Assembly (NCBI RefSeq): GCF_963678635.1
Contig: NC_087066.1
Coordinates: forward strand, 38,139,755 to 38,203,754
Length of the DNA stretch: 64,000 nucleotides
Direction: 5' to 3'
DNA from: Symsagittifera roscoffensis
Taxonomy: Eukaryota > Xenacoelomorpha > Acoela > Convolutidae
Positions 29,662 through 41,287 of this stretch are shown piece after piece. Position 1 is the first letter of the stretch. Every line of letters starts with the position of its first letter. A model generated the notes under the pieces. It worked only from the letters and a program-made list of their open reading frames with translations, did no database searches and was not told where the DNA came from. The position numbers were made by a program, and so were the translations under genes.

Positions 29662-29738
29662 AGTCTCCGAAACCAAGCGATGATAGTAATCCTAAATCAA
29701 GGATATATCTTAGCTTATATCATTTTGCCACCGGAGAC
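29649..29738 (+). promoter_or_regulatory. -1 ribosomal frameshift signal (gag to pol)
   Basis: TTTAAAC (29649-29655) is in the correct phase (T TTA AAC) and sits 4 bases before the gag stop. The pol frame is open through this point in the -1 frame. Seven bases downstream, GTCTCCG (29663-29669) can pair with CGGAGAC (29732-29738), a 7-bp stem with a large loop that could form a pseudoknot. Copy 2 retains the heptamer (61098-61104) and 6 of the stem pairs. Confidence 0.7.
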
Positions 29739-31166
29739 AAAAATGATAATAGTGGACTTGAAATTGAATTCATGATTGATCCAGGATCAACTTGTAGTAT
29801 CATAAACTACCCAACTTATCAAGAATTGGAAAAATTAGGTCAAAAAATGACAATTTACCGATCCAAAATTAAAGCAAAGACTTATAATGGATCTGATATA
29901 CGTATGTTTGGCCATACATCTATTCAGTCTTGTTTCGACACTGATGGAAAATATCCATCTAACCACAAAGTGTGGATAACTGAAGAAAAGACTGCTAATC
30001 TGTTAGGAGTAGACTTTTGTCATCTCTTCTTAAAAGCTCTCTACTTTGATATCCCCGCAGTTGAGCTCAAATCAAAAGAAGGTGTAATATCAAACGGGTT
30101 GATGAACAACGATAAAGAATATCCTAACGTTTCAAAAATTGTCTCAATTAACTTGAAAGAACCCCTGTTCATTCCAGCACGCTCTACATACTTATACAAA
30201 CACTTGGCTGAACCAAATTCATACTTCGAAAAAGGGACTACCTTCCTGCCTCATAAAAATACAACCAAAACCGAATTGGTTTTCATTAATACAGTTTGTA
30301 CTCAAATTGAGCAAAGCCTACCTATCCTAATTGAGAATCAGAAAGATCATCCTGTCACACTAAACAAGTGTGTACTAGGCTATGCAGTAACTGATATTCA
30401 AGGATACGAGGATAAAATATTTGCTATCCACGATTGTGATGAGTTCACAACAAGAATTTTAAATGAAATTTCAGAATTCGATAGCTGTTTCATGCTGAAC
30501 ACTGTTGTCAATACAACACAGGAAAGCAATACTCAATTATCCGGCCCCTGTCTACAATATGTAGACTTCAAAAAAAGGTCCATATTCGAATCGAATATGC
30601 CCATTGCCCATACAATCTCTGCAGATAGAGCAATGAAAAAAGGATTTGCTGAATCAATTAGCAAAAGGTATCCTGAGCTACGACACTTTTGTAACTCAAT
30701 ACATGCTAACATTAACGATATTCTCACCTTCACTGATCCAAAATCTGGGCAAATCATATATAACCTGATTACCAAACAGAGGTACTTTCAGAAACCCACT
30801 TACGACGCTATATTCAATACCTTGTCCGAAATGAAAGATCATGCTATAGCAAATAACATTCGATCTATCGCAATGCCCAAAATTGCTTGTGGCTTAGATA
30901 AAATGAATTGGGAAGAAGTTTCCAAAATCATTGTCGATGTATTCCAACATTCTGGAATTACTATATTTGTCTATGTTTCAGGACAAGAAATCAAGGACAT
31001 GCCTACCCTTGAAGTGTTTGATACAGAGAATGTATCAGAAATATTTGAACAAATTGGTTCAGATATAGTCAAAGTATGCAAAAATGAAAACGAAATAGCA
31101 ACCGACTTTTCTAATGATGCAAAGAACCTTTGCAGGCCTCCCTTGAAAGAACAATTTAAAAAGTAA
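29662..31166 (+). pseudogene. pol: pol part 1: aspartic protease and TARG1-like macrodomain, copy 1
   Basis: The -1 frame runs from the gag end through an ATG at 29772. The protease active site reads FMIDPGSTCSII (DPGS instead of DTGS/DSG). GVDFCHLF about 75 residues later fits the protease C-terminal part. From about 30550 to 30990 (residues ~259-406 counted from 29772) comes a macrodomain of the TARG1/OARD1 type. It shows AHTISADRAMKKGFA, YNLITKQRYFQKPTY with Lys335, and MPKIACGLDKMNW with Asp376. A TAA at 31164-31166 ends this copy, where copy 2 has a Tyr codon. The domain would reverse ADP-ribosylation; its role in the element is unknown. Confidence 0.8.
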
Positions 31167-32323
31167 CGAAACAAAGAACATAATGATCGGCTAATTGCCT
31201 TTCTAGTCAACGAAACGTTTACCCACTACTCCTCAATTGATAAGGACAATAGTAGTACTTTGGAAAAAATCGAAACTACTATTAAATTTTTATCTGACTT
31301 CGATTTCACACAAAGTGATATATCGGATGATGAATTTGCAGATCTAATTCAAATGCTGATAGAGGATCAAGATGTTTATTCTCATCACAAATATGATATT
31401 GGAAAAACAAAACATAAATTCCATATACCACTCAAAAAGGACGCAACGTTCAAAAAACAACGACCGAGTAAAATCCCAGTCCATCTAAGAGATAAATTGG
31501 ACAAGTTAATGGATGAATTAATCCAAGCAGGCATAGTCAGAGAACTAAATGAAAAAGATGATATGAACTCATGGTTCGTAAATCCAGTCATCATTCTTCC
31601 AAAAAAAGACTACGTTAAGTTGGTCTTGGATGCTAGGTATCTAAACTCAATCACAGATACTAGCAATTGTAGTTGGCCATTAGAACCACTACAAGTTCTC
31701 ATGACCCGAATAAGCGGATCATACTTCACAAGTAGTGATCTCTCTTGCGCCTACCATCAAGTACCTCTAACAGATGAGGCCCAGAAATTAACAAGCTTTA
31801 TTGTAGGAGGTAGACAATATACCTACCAAGTTGGTTTCTATGGTTTGAAACCACTTCCAAATTTCTTCAGTAAACTAATGAGATATGCCTTCGGACCCCT
31901 CATTAAAGAAAAAAATCAATTACTTACATAGACGACACTCTGTTACAGAGTCAAAATAAAAATGAAATGTTTGGCACAATTCGAGAATATCATTCTCTTT
32001 TGCGGAAGGCCAACTTAAAAGCTGCCCCTGACAAAACCTTTTTCTTCCTAAGAAAAGTTAAATTTCTAGGCCATGTTGTCTCTAAAGACGGTCTTTTCCC
32101 AATCGCTTCACGAATTGATGACATAAAAAAATTGAAATCCCCTGAATCAAAAACAGAAGTTCTAGGAGTATTAGGTGTCATGGGATTCTACAGCACATAC
32201 ATAATCAATTTTCATGTGGACGCAAAATGTCTATATGAACTGGCAAACAGTATTGATAAGTTTCAATGGCTACCATGCCATGAAGAAGTTTTTCAAAAAA
32301 CTGAAAGACAAATTCTGTCATGA
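31167..32323 (+). pseudogene. pol: pol part 2: reverse transcriptase, copy 1
   Basis: Ty3/gypsy RT motifs are present: PSKIPVHLRDKLDKLMDEL, NSWFVNPVIILPKKD, LVLDARYLN, SSDLSCAYHQVPL and FYGLKPLPNFFSKLM. The catalytic YIDDTL is at about 31926-31943, but it lies in another frame after a shift (the upstream frame stops at 31931). A further frame carries the connection region from 31967, and an extra A in the run near 32298 causes another shift. The enzyme would make element cDNA. This copy is inactive. Confidence 0.8.
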
Positions 32324-33890
32324 TATTTCAAATGCCATACCTAATGTAAACTACCCATTCCACATTCACGCCGACTCCTCAAATGTAGGAACCGGATGTA
32401 TACTCATCCAAGACTTTCCTGAAGGGAAAAGAATTGTTTCTGCCAATTCTAGAGTCTTTGATAAAGCTGAGCAGAAAATGTCTACTCAACATCGTGAATT
32501 ATGTGGAATAATATCTGCTTTGCAAACATATGAATTCTACATTATAGGTTCACCCTTTCCTCTATACCTCTATTGCGACCACAGACCTATTCTCTTCTTA
32601 GGTTCCAGAAAAGGACAACTTTCTCATAGATTTTTCAAATATCAAGTCGTATTGACAAAATTCAACAATTTGAAAATAATCTATACCCCAGGTTCAAACC
32701 TAGCCTTTCCTGACTTATTGAGCCGAAATGTGCCCATCGCTGATATCAAAAGATATCAACTAGAACACAAAACCATTCCAAATGATATAAAGTTCATCCT
32801 AGACAATGGAGAACAAATATGTTATTCAGTACTCCACAAAGATGATAACATATTTCAAAATGATTGCTATCCAGTCATTGCTCAAGTGCAAGGCGGAAAA
32901 AAGAAATTAATCAACATAAGTGACAGAGGAGACTTCAGCATTGAAGATGCTCCAGAATATTTTGAAGAATCTTGTAGTGCGATTCAAAATATAACAGATT
33001 TCTTCCGATTTGGCAAACAAAATAACCAAATCAAACGACTATCTATACCATATATAAACAATGAAAACATTTATGAAGAAATTCCAGATGAAGTATCTGC
33101 ACTTGATGATCCTTTGGAAAATTCAGAATGGCTTGACTTATATGAAGGCAATGTTGAGAACAACCTTTTCAACGACCTGGTTAAAGCAAAAAATGATTTT
33201 GCGACCAAAACAAGATCTTTGAAGTTGATTGAACCCCTAAGTATCCAATCTGAAGAGAATAAATCAGATTCTCTTGAACTGATAGCAAAAATGACTGACT
33301 TTGCTAAAGAAGCAAATTTAGACGTTGAAACAATTATGCAAGAGCAGTGTAACGATACTGTAATCATAGATATCCAAAATTGCATAAAGCAAAACGAAAA
33401 GCCAGAAAGAAACAAAAAAAATCCTTATCGTGAAGAAAAAGGATTAAAAGCCTATATCAGGCAGTTCGAATTATTATTCATTGAAGACCAACATGATCTT
33501 CTCTGTATTAATGAATATAATGATGACTATACTAAGAAACCAAAAATTTGCTTACCCATCTCCCTAGTGCTAAACTGCTTTGAGTTAGCTCATAAGCATC
33601 CTCTTAGCGGTCATCACGGCGAAACAAAAACTTTGGAAATAATCAAAAGATATTTCTATTGGCCCGGACTCTATAAATGGGTCAACATGCTTCTTCATGA
33701 TTGCCTAGAATGTCAGAAAAATAAACCTAAACGAAAAGACCTGAATGAAGCTCCATTACAACAATGGGGACAATTAGAAACAATCCCAATGAAAACGATC
33801 CACATTGATCATAAAGGTCCACTTAGACTCTCAAGTCACGGCAAAAACTTTTGCTTAGTTGTGATAGATGCCTTCTCTAGATACCTTTAA
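32300..33890 (+). pseudogene. pol: pol part 3: RNase H and integrase N-terminus/core, copy 1
   Basis: RNase H: HIHADSSNVGTG, STQHRELCGI, YLYCDHRPIL and AFPDLLSRN supply the acidic residues. After a variable linker, the integrase zinc-binding region has HKHPLSGHHGE and DCLECQKN (HHCC), and the core begins at TIHIDHKGP (first catalytic Asp). A TAA at 33888-33890 ends the frame where copy 2 keeps CAA (Gln), so this copy is broken by a nonsense change in the core. Confidence 0.8.
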
Positions 33891-35404
33891 GTATATCCAT
33901 GCACCCATGCAGACTCTAAGGAAACTATTAAGCTCTTAGAGAAATACATCACAACATTTGGTATTCCACAACAAATTATTCATGATAATGGAAGTGCATT
34001 CATGAGTAATGACTTTGCTCATTGGTCCTCTGAATTGGGAATAACCCTGAGGCCAAGAACTACTTACTCGCCTTGGACTAACGGAAAGGTTGAGTCCAGA
34101 ATAAACATTTAACCCAGTACTTTCGACATTTTTTGAGTACCTCAGGCTCAACTTGGTCTGAATTAACAAATAAATTTGCTTTTGCACATAACACCGCCAT
34201 TAATTCAAGTACAGGTTACACTCCATATGAAATTGTCTTTGGCATAAAACCTCAGGTTCCCCTTAGCCTTAAATTAGGCCTCTACCGCGACCAAAACAAA
34301 AGATGTACCTCTGAATTTTGCGCTGGTCTCGAAAATCATGCTCATACCGAGCATAAGTCAAACAATGAGACCATAGATAGATTTCTAAAAAATCAAATTT
34401 CCGCCGAAATACTAAAAAGGGAAAATGATTTTAAGTTGATTTATAGTAACACCTATACCCATTGCCGCCGCATCACTAATAAGGCCCACATGTTCCGAAA
34501 TCTATTTAAATTAGGACGGCCTATAAAAGAAGGCACTAAGGTATTACTAGAAATTAGATCCAAACCACTATTGAAAAGTCAAAAGCTTTTGAATTTGAGA
34601 TCTGGACCTTACACCGTAATTGAAAAAATCACGGAAGTAACATACGGAATTCAAAATGATTTCACTAACGAAAAAAAGATTGTCCACCGCAATCATATTG
34701 TTGAAATATTTCCTAAAGAACAACAAATGCCCAAGCTACTACAGGAGTACTCTAGTAATTTATTTTCAAGTGATTTTTATGATCATATAACAAATCATCA
34801 AATCGACTCTTTCAATAAACCTAAACAGGTTGAAAATCTACAATACCAGTTTTGGCCAGTAGTCAACAATGGTTATCAGCAAATGACTGATCATACCCCT
34901 ACAAATGAGGATCAAAATAAAACCATTGTTCATGAACACTCATTAGATTCAGGCAGAGAAACCATGCATCTAAGAACTTTGTTCGATGCGACTGCGATTG
35001 ACCAGAATCTTAGACCTATTCGAAGTTCGACCCCCTATCCTGCTGATAAAACCCCTAATCCTTCAACTAGTCAATCTAGTAGTTATGGCCACCGCCGCCT
35101 ACCTAGCCGCAGTATAAGTCCTAATACTAGTCTCGCAAATGACTTTGGCCGCCGCCACCAAAATATAACAACACAAAATAATACTCCCCGTCCTCCTGAT
35201 ATCCCTCGTTTATCTGAATCATCAGAAAGCTTTACTGATGGAAAAAATATCCCTCATAGCTCTCAGGAAAGCTTTTATGAGAACACTCGATCCGCACCTG
35301 GATCACTTTCTGAATCCAAAAAACCTAAACGGACAAATCGTCCTACAAACTTTTATGGAACTACAATTCCATCTAGTTTAATTGGCAAATTTAAAAAGAA
35401 ATAA
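33891..35404 (+). pseudogene. pol: pol part 4: integrase core end and C-terminal extension, copy 1
   Basis: The core continues with the second Asp (IIHDNGSAF, near 33982) and the Glu in NGKVE (near 34092). A one-base loss at about 34095 shifts the frame. The open frame 34133-35404 then carries STGYTPYEIVFG, a GPY/F-like module (LRSGPYTVIEK, HRNHIVEIFP) and a ~200-residue extension rich in Ser, Thr, Pro and Arg. The extension is conserved in copy 2 and has no family I know. Confidence 0.7.
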
Positions 35405-35553
35405 AAACACTAAACCATTTATTTGGCCAAACTAAATATTTTTTTAAATTCTTTTTACTGGCCTTTTCTTTCTTTTTTTTTCCTTTTTTTACTTTATAAT
35501 ATTTCGTTTGTAATAAAAGCACAAAACACCAAAAATAACATATTAACATAAAT

Positions 35554-36247
35554 TTAAAAATAACTTTTATAAATATAAGACTTAATATCTGTGTACGATT
35601 TCACTAGTTTGACTGCCGCCATCCTTTCCAAAGAGTTTTCCGCGGCCCTACTCAGGCTCCTCACTGCAAACTGCAGCGCTGAGTAAGGCCGCCACCAAGC
35701 TTGATATATCTCCTCCAACATAATATCCAGCTCTATTTTTCTTCTATACTCTTCCTCTGCCACTGGCTTTTTGAAAAATTCTTGTTGGAACTAAAACAAA
35801 TTTATATAGTATTTCTATGTTGCCATGCCACTTGAATAAAAAAATTTTTTTATTACTTTTAAAATTGGGTGTATTATAAAACAAACTTACATCCTCCCCA
35901 AAGAATAAGGACAAAAAGTCCATTGTTTCTTGCGAAACCACATGGTTTCCACTCCATGAGCTCCGAAGTTTCTTCGCGAAGCACCTACTTTGTATTGAGC
36001 CCAGCTCAAATAGTTCATCGGTATTCAGGACCGGATACTTGAAGACGTAACTCCAGTCCATAAAGATCATGAATTCCATGGGCGTTAGATTTGCACCTTT
36101 CTCGACTAATCCGTCGTAGATTTCCACCCTTCTCTCAACTTCCTTGTCCTCCAGCAAGGATTCGTGTTTAAAATCTAGCTCATCCCGTAAGCTCAAAAAC
36201 TTCTCCGGGAAGTCCACCAGATTATCTTCGGGATTGATAAAATTCAT
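35554..36247 (-). CDS. antisense two-exon accessory gene, copy 1
   Basis: Exon 1 (36247-35891, 119 codons) starts MNFINPEDNLVDFPEKF. A 100-base GT-AG intron (35890-35791: GTAAGTTTGT ... TTTTAG) follows, and exon 2 (35790-35554) reads on in frame to a stop, giving 197 aa. The product is acidic and helical, with no membrane span and no family I recognise. It lies between pol and env but on the opposite strand. Exon lengths (357 and 237 bases) are identical in copy 2 while the intron differs (100 versus 96), which supports real coding exons. The frame is intact here. Confidence 0.75.
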
Positions 36248-36755
36248 TCTGGACGATGAAAAATTTTTTTTTAAAGATAAAATACAGATCGTTCAAACTA
36301 AAAGGAAAGCAAACAAATGATGTTGCTTTCAGTCCTCTTTTATGAAGAGATGTTTTTTTTCATTTTCCTCCTCCAATAAGGAAGGGGAATGCAGTTGTTA
36401 AAAATTAACATCAGCATAAACGAATAAAAATCATTCCACTGCTAGATCTCAACAAATCAAAACTAAGTGGAAAAAACCACGACATTAAACCATAGTGAAA
36501 AAAACCACAAAACGAATGGCGAAGGAATTACGACTTAAAAAGAGTCACTTCCGAAAGACGCCGAATAATAACGGCCAATCAGAGCTTAGATTTGCAAAAA
36601 AGCAAAAACAGCCTTTAAAAACTAACTGATATACAGTTGTTTTCATTCTTGCTCAATTCCACATCTTCCTCCTCTCTCTCCAAAAAATAAATCTCCTGAA
36701 TTCCTCAACAAAATTGAAATCTAACTCAGATTTCCCATCACAAAAAATCCACAAA
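36248..36755. other. divergent intergenic region between antisense gene and env
   Basis: About 0.5 kb of AT-rich sequence separates two oppositely oriented genes and could hold a bidirectional promoter. A possible env splice acceptor is TAACTCAG at about 36722-36729, and a pyrimidine-rich tract lies at about 36650-36682. An alternative in-frame upstream ATG for env is at 36714. No other gene. Confidence 0.4.
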
Positions 36756-39063
36756 ATGACAAATCCAAATAGTGAACTAGAGGAAGGTGAACTAATGGAC
36801 CAAGATCCTGTTCTAACCACTCTCGAGGAAATGCTTAAAGTGAGTACTTTTAAAAATTCTTTTGCTATCATTCACCACCAAAAAATAAATTTGCAAAAAA
36901 TTTATTTGATTGGTCTTTTAACTCTAATAATACTTTCGAATCAAACCTCAGCATTTGATCCGAAGGAACAATTATATGCAAATACTGCAAATAATCTTCG
37001 GGTTGCTCATTATGATTGTCAACTAATGACTTCTAACAAAATGTTCTCTCTAAATAAAGTAGCACCTTGCAAAGTCCAACCAGAAAATATTAAAGTTCCT
37101 CATGCTTATGTTACTCTATATCAGAGACATTATCGCACAAAAGTAAATGCGACAATGTGTCGAATCAAACACCAATCAATGCGTTGGTTCTGCGATTCTT
37201 TTGATTCGAGTGGTATCGACGCTCGACAAAATATGATCACTACTGATCTTCATTTATCTGCCGATCAATGTAAATTGGCCGCCGACAGAGGCTATCTTAA
37301 CCTAGGCTATGCTAGTATTGGAAATATTCCTTTCAAATTTAATGTTAAAACAGTAACTAATGCCCATGCTGGCAAAGTTGACGGCAAACATCATAACGAA
37401 TGTGATGGCCGTTCTTGGATTAAATTGGACACTTTTGAAACTTACATGCAAAATGTAACTCTGACTGTTAACCTCAAAGATGGAACAGTCAATAATTGGC
37501 AAAACATTCCTTTGCCCTGTCCAGTGTCTACAAATGGATGTGAAACAACATCCTTAGACGCTTTTGCTTAAACTTGGGAAGAACCCAACAATTGCATTTT
37601 ACTGTTTTAAACAGATTTCCGGCTAAAATGATTCAAAATGAAGAATCATACTATATAATTAAAGGCGATTCTAGCCCGTCTATTCATTCTACCCATACAA
37701 GGGATTCTCAAAAATTTATGCTACAGGTGATGAATAAACCGCAATCTCTTTGTGGTCATCCCAGAATTGTGTATCCAACTTCATATGATTCACTTTTTAT
37801 TGCATACACTGACGGTTTCAATATGGATACTGGAATCCAAGTTAAACCAACCCCAGAAACGGGAACTATTCATAATGCCGGCCAACCAAATTCTACTTTT
37901 CTCACATTAAGTGATGATTCGCCGCCACTCCAATTTTCAAGTCATCAAATTGACTACGAAGCTCATATAGGAACCAAATTGGACTATATTCTTTTTTATA
38001 GCTTCTACATGCTCAGAACGGCCGAGTTAGCCCTTCTGCAAAATCAATGTGAGCTAGAACGCTCCTCAATATTAAATACTTTAATGCTTTCACTTGAAAG
38101 CCCACGTTTGGCTGGCTATATTCTAACCAAAAACCGCTCTATGTTCTTAGAGACCAATGGCAATGTTGCCTGGCTCTACCATTGTCCGAAATTTTTTTCA
38201 CCTTTGCAATTAATGGATGAATGCTATAATCGCATTCCCATTATGTATAAGGAAAACATTCGATTTGTCGATCCAATTACGCGACAAACTTTTCAGTCGG
38301 CAGATCTACAAGACTGCTCCGACAAACATTCAAATCTCTTTCAACTAGATGTTGATGATGATAAGTCCTGGATTGAATTAACCCCTCAAATTACAAGGGT
38401 TACAGGACCATATCTCTTTGAACCAAAAGAGATAATTCAAAAGATTAAGCAATCTTTAGCCTCTAGCCAAGGCGCTTCAATCTACACTTATGCTCAAATG
38501 CAAAAATTCTGGAATATGATTTCCGATAATTCAGAGATGAAAGGAATACTGCAAAAAGTATCCAGGTCCTTTCTAAATGCTAAAAAATTCTTTTCAAGGA
38601 CTCATATAGCCCACTAGGCTCTTCCCAAACAATATATTTGGACTATCTCATCTCTCCAAACTTTTGGAAAAACGAATACACCCGTATATTTGGGAAAGTA
38701 CAATACTATTTAGAAAAATGCGGAATAGTCTTCGCCTCTTTTCTATTTGTGAAATTCATACTAGATTGCCTAGTATTCATAATAAAGGCTATGCATATTC
38801 ACAAAATCACCGGCCGCTCACTACACTTTGGCAAAGTATTGCTTGCCGCTTCATATAATATACTTTTCACTTCCATAGTGACCTCAATTTTCACTCAAGA
38901 TGAGCAAACTGAAAAAATAGAACAGGATTGTGATCAAAAAATACAAGCTCCTCTTTTAGAGGAAATTGATAAAATAAACCAGGATCGCATGTATCCTCAT
39001 ATCCAATTAACAAGTTTTGAGAGAAGAACTCAAAACTTGGATCACCCAACAAACCCAGTCTAA
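36756..39063 (+). pseudogene. env: envelope glycoprotein, chuvirus-like, copy 1
   Basis: An acidic 28-residue leader (MTNPNSELEEGELMDQ...) is followed by a hydrophobic signal segment (about 36892-36957, LIGLLTLIILS), then a Cys-rich ectodomain. The ectodomain has NLRVAHYDCQL, CRIKHQSMRWFCDSF and N-glycosylation sites. Near the C-terminus is a membrane span (about 38720-38795, FASFLFVKFILDCLVFIIKA) and a cytoplasmic tail. The YDC and C-x-I ... MRWFC pattern recalls chuvirus/Jingchuvirales glycoproteins captured by arthropod retroelements. Lesions: TAA at 37569-37571, a one-base loss near 37603, and a shift near 38600. It would mediate attachment and fusion in an intact element. Confidence 0.7.
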
Positions 39064-39865
39064 TAAAAAAATTCTACTGTTGTAGGATATACCAACTGAT
39101 TCAACTATGGACGCAACACTTGATGACGACTTGAGAGATTTTGAGGATCTTCTCTCACTCCTGCCACCAACCGATCCACTGGACTCGCAGATTTCAGCAC
39201 TCACTCAACAACCAACTGTTTCTACTACTACAACACCAACTGCAAAGCCGACCTCAACACGATCCTTCGTTGAGCCACAACTTCAAACCAATTCAGCTGT
39301 CCCAATAAATACAGCATCACAGCCACCACCCTTAAAAATTGCACCCCCTGATTTCAAAATACCCCTGGTTCCCTCGAATTCCAAAATTAAAAAGCGAACC
39401 CAGATTGTAAAACCATATAAGATACTAACGGCAAATACGCCGGTATCAACTTCTCAATATCCAATGACCATTAGGCGACAGCCCTTGCACCCCACTGAAT
39501 TAAACACTAAATTACATATTCAGTTAGAAAGGGAACGATACATTAATTCTAAAAGCAATCCTGGCTTCGATATGGATCTCAATTATGCTTTGAATCCATT
39601 AATCAATCGTTTTAAATTAGAAGCCTATCACCCTATAAAAAAAATGCATTCCATAACTAATTCCCTTCTTGAATATCAAAAAATCTATGTCCCAGCAAAA
39701 TATCTGACAGCAAAATTACAAACCCCCCAGTTAGATGACTATACTGAGCAAATTCAGCGCAGTCATATCCATGAAACGCATCAAATCCGGGAGCTGAAAA
39801 AGCAAAACCACAATTTGAAAACAAAAAATCACCAACTTATAGCCCGGTTGGAAGGAAAATTGTAA
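36756..39865 (+). CDS. spliced 3' accessory protein sharing env leader, copy 1
   Basis: Proposed exon 1 is 36756-36839 (28 codons, shared with env). The donor GTGAGT starts at 36840. The acceptor (TACTGTTGTAG, ending 39085) lies 22 bases after the env stop. Exon 2, 39086-39865, joins in phase and adds 7 codons before the ATG at 39107, giving about 287 aa. The product has an acidic N-terminus, a Thr/Pro-rich linker, a basic KIKKR patch and a C-terminal coiled coil with heptad leucines. That layout suggests a nuclear transactivator. Unspliced use of the ATG at 39107 is the alternative. The frame is intact here. Donor, acceptor and phase are conserved in copy 2. Confidence 0.7.
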
Positions 39866-40374
39866 AAATTTATCCTTTAATTTAAACATTTACTCTTTCG
39901 CTTTATATAGCTATGTAGTATAGCTATTAATTTCCTTCTCAACAATTTTGACTTTTATAAAAAACAAAAAACACAAAAAAGTACCCCCTTTGTATGAACC
40001 AGCCCTCCCCTTATTACGCTTTTGGACACATACTTCAGGAAGAAAAGGAGACTTCGGAAAAAAAATTGTTTAAGGAATAAAACTAACCTTCAAACTTTTG
40101 AGAAACAAGTAATTTTGATGTATTTAATTTTATAGTTAAATCCCTTGGTTGTGTAAACTCTATTTTGTTTTATAAATGTAACTGATGTGTTTATATTCAT
40201 TCAAGCCTGACTAAAAATATCAGTTGTTCAAAAACATCTGCTACCTGTAATACCAACAAACTATTGAACCAACTTTATGAGATTGAAAGAAAAAGCTTCG
40301 ATCGATCAACAATTACCCCACTATTCAAGTGAAAGTAATAAAAATGAAAGTTTCATTTTTTTCCCTCTCCAAAT

Positions 40375-40387
40375 AGGAGGATGGATA
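40375..40387 (+). other. polypurine tract of copy 1
   Basis: AGGAGGATGGATA directly precedes the LTR start at 40388, as required for plus-strand priming. The same sequence precedes the 3' LTR of copy 2. Bases 39866-40374 are the 3' untranslated part, shared with copy 2, with no gene. Confidence 0.7.
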
Positions 40388-41063
40388 TGTTCTGATTTCA
40401 AATAGAAACAGAAACATGAACTATTTTATTGCGTTCACAAAATGTGACGCCGCCGCCACCACCAAAAGAAATATGTTTTTATTCCCTTGCAAAAGGAAGG
40501 GAAATGCTATTGGAATAATTCGTAAAACGTTTTAAGCATTGAGAATTGAAACGACTATTCTCATTCAAACCGAATATTAACGATTCCTCTCGTAGAATAC
40601 GAGCATACGAAACCTTCTTCTCGTAAAATACGAATGTACGAATAGAGAATACGAAGTTAAGAAGTAACTTCTCATTTGATACGAAAAGTGGCGTGATTTC
40701 CCCATCTGAGTATAAATAGAAGCTCAAAACTACGGGAATTCATTCCCAACAATATCTCTTCTAAAACCACAACCTCCCTCTCTAATATCCCAACAATATC
40801 TCTTCTAACACCAACACCACTCTCTTCTACCACCCCAACCAATCTCTAAAATAATATCTACTCTCAGTAAAAATATCTCTAATCTCACCGTTAAAATAGA
40901 TATTGAGTCAAAAGGCAACTTGCTGTAAATTCATACTAACTTCTTTTTTTAATAAAATATTTCTCAGCGAATTTTAGATTTACTTTCTAAGATAGAAAGT
41001 AGAAAGGACCCTTTATTCCTAGCAAGCGTTTTGTCCGACGTCTATAGTTTTGCTAGCGTAATA
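40388..41063 (+). repeat. central LTR (3' LTR of copy 1)
   Basis: 676 bases, nearly identical by eye to the first LTR. It begins TGTTCTGATTTC and ends GCTAGCGTAATA. It has the TACGA cluster, a TATA box at 40711-40718, the 44-bp duplication (CCCAACAATATC at 40745 and 40789) and AATAAA at 40951. It is followed directly by a primer binding site and leader, so it also serves as the 5' LTR of the partial unit downstream. Confidence 0.9.
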
Positions 41064-41287
41064 AATTGGTGCGACCAGTGAGGCACAAGTTCTAAAAATT
41101 TGCAAAAATTGCTAAAGTCTCAAAAAGAGATAAACAGCAAAGATTCCAATTCTCAAACTGGAGAATTGTTGAAATTTCTCTTACAAATAAAGAGAAGTGA
41201 TAAATTTCCAAATCGGAAATTTAAGTTTTCTAAATAAATTTATGAATTTTTCTATCTTTCTTTTTAAAGTTTTAAACTAAATATAAA

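Noticed and set aside
38664-38858. 64-aa ORF within env, present in both copies
   Set aside because: It overlaps the env membrane region in another frame, and homology of env explains its conservation.
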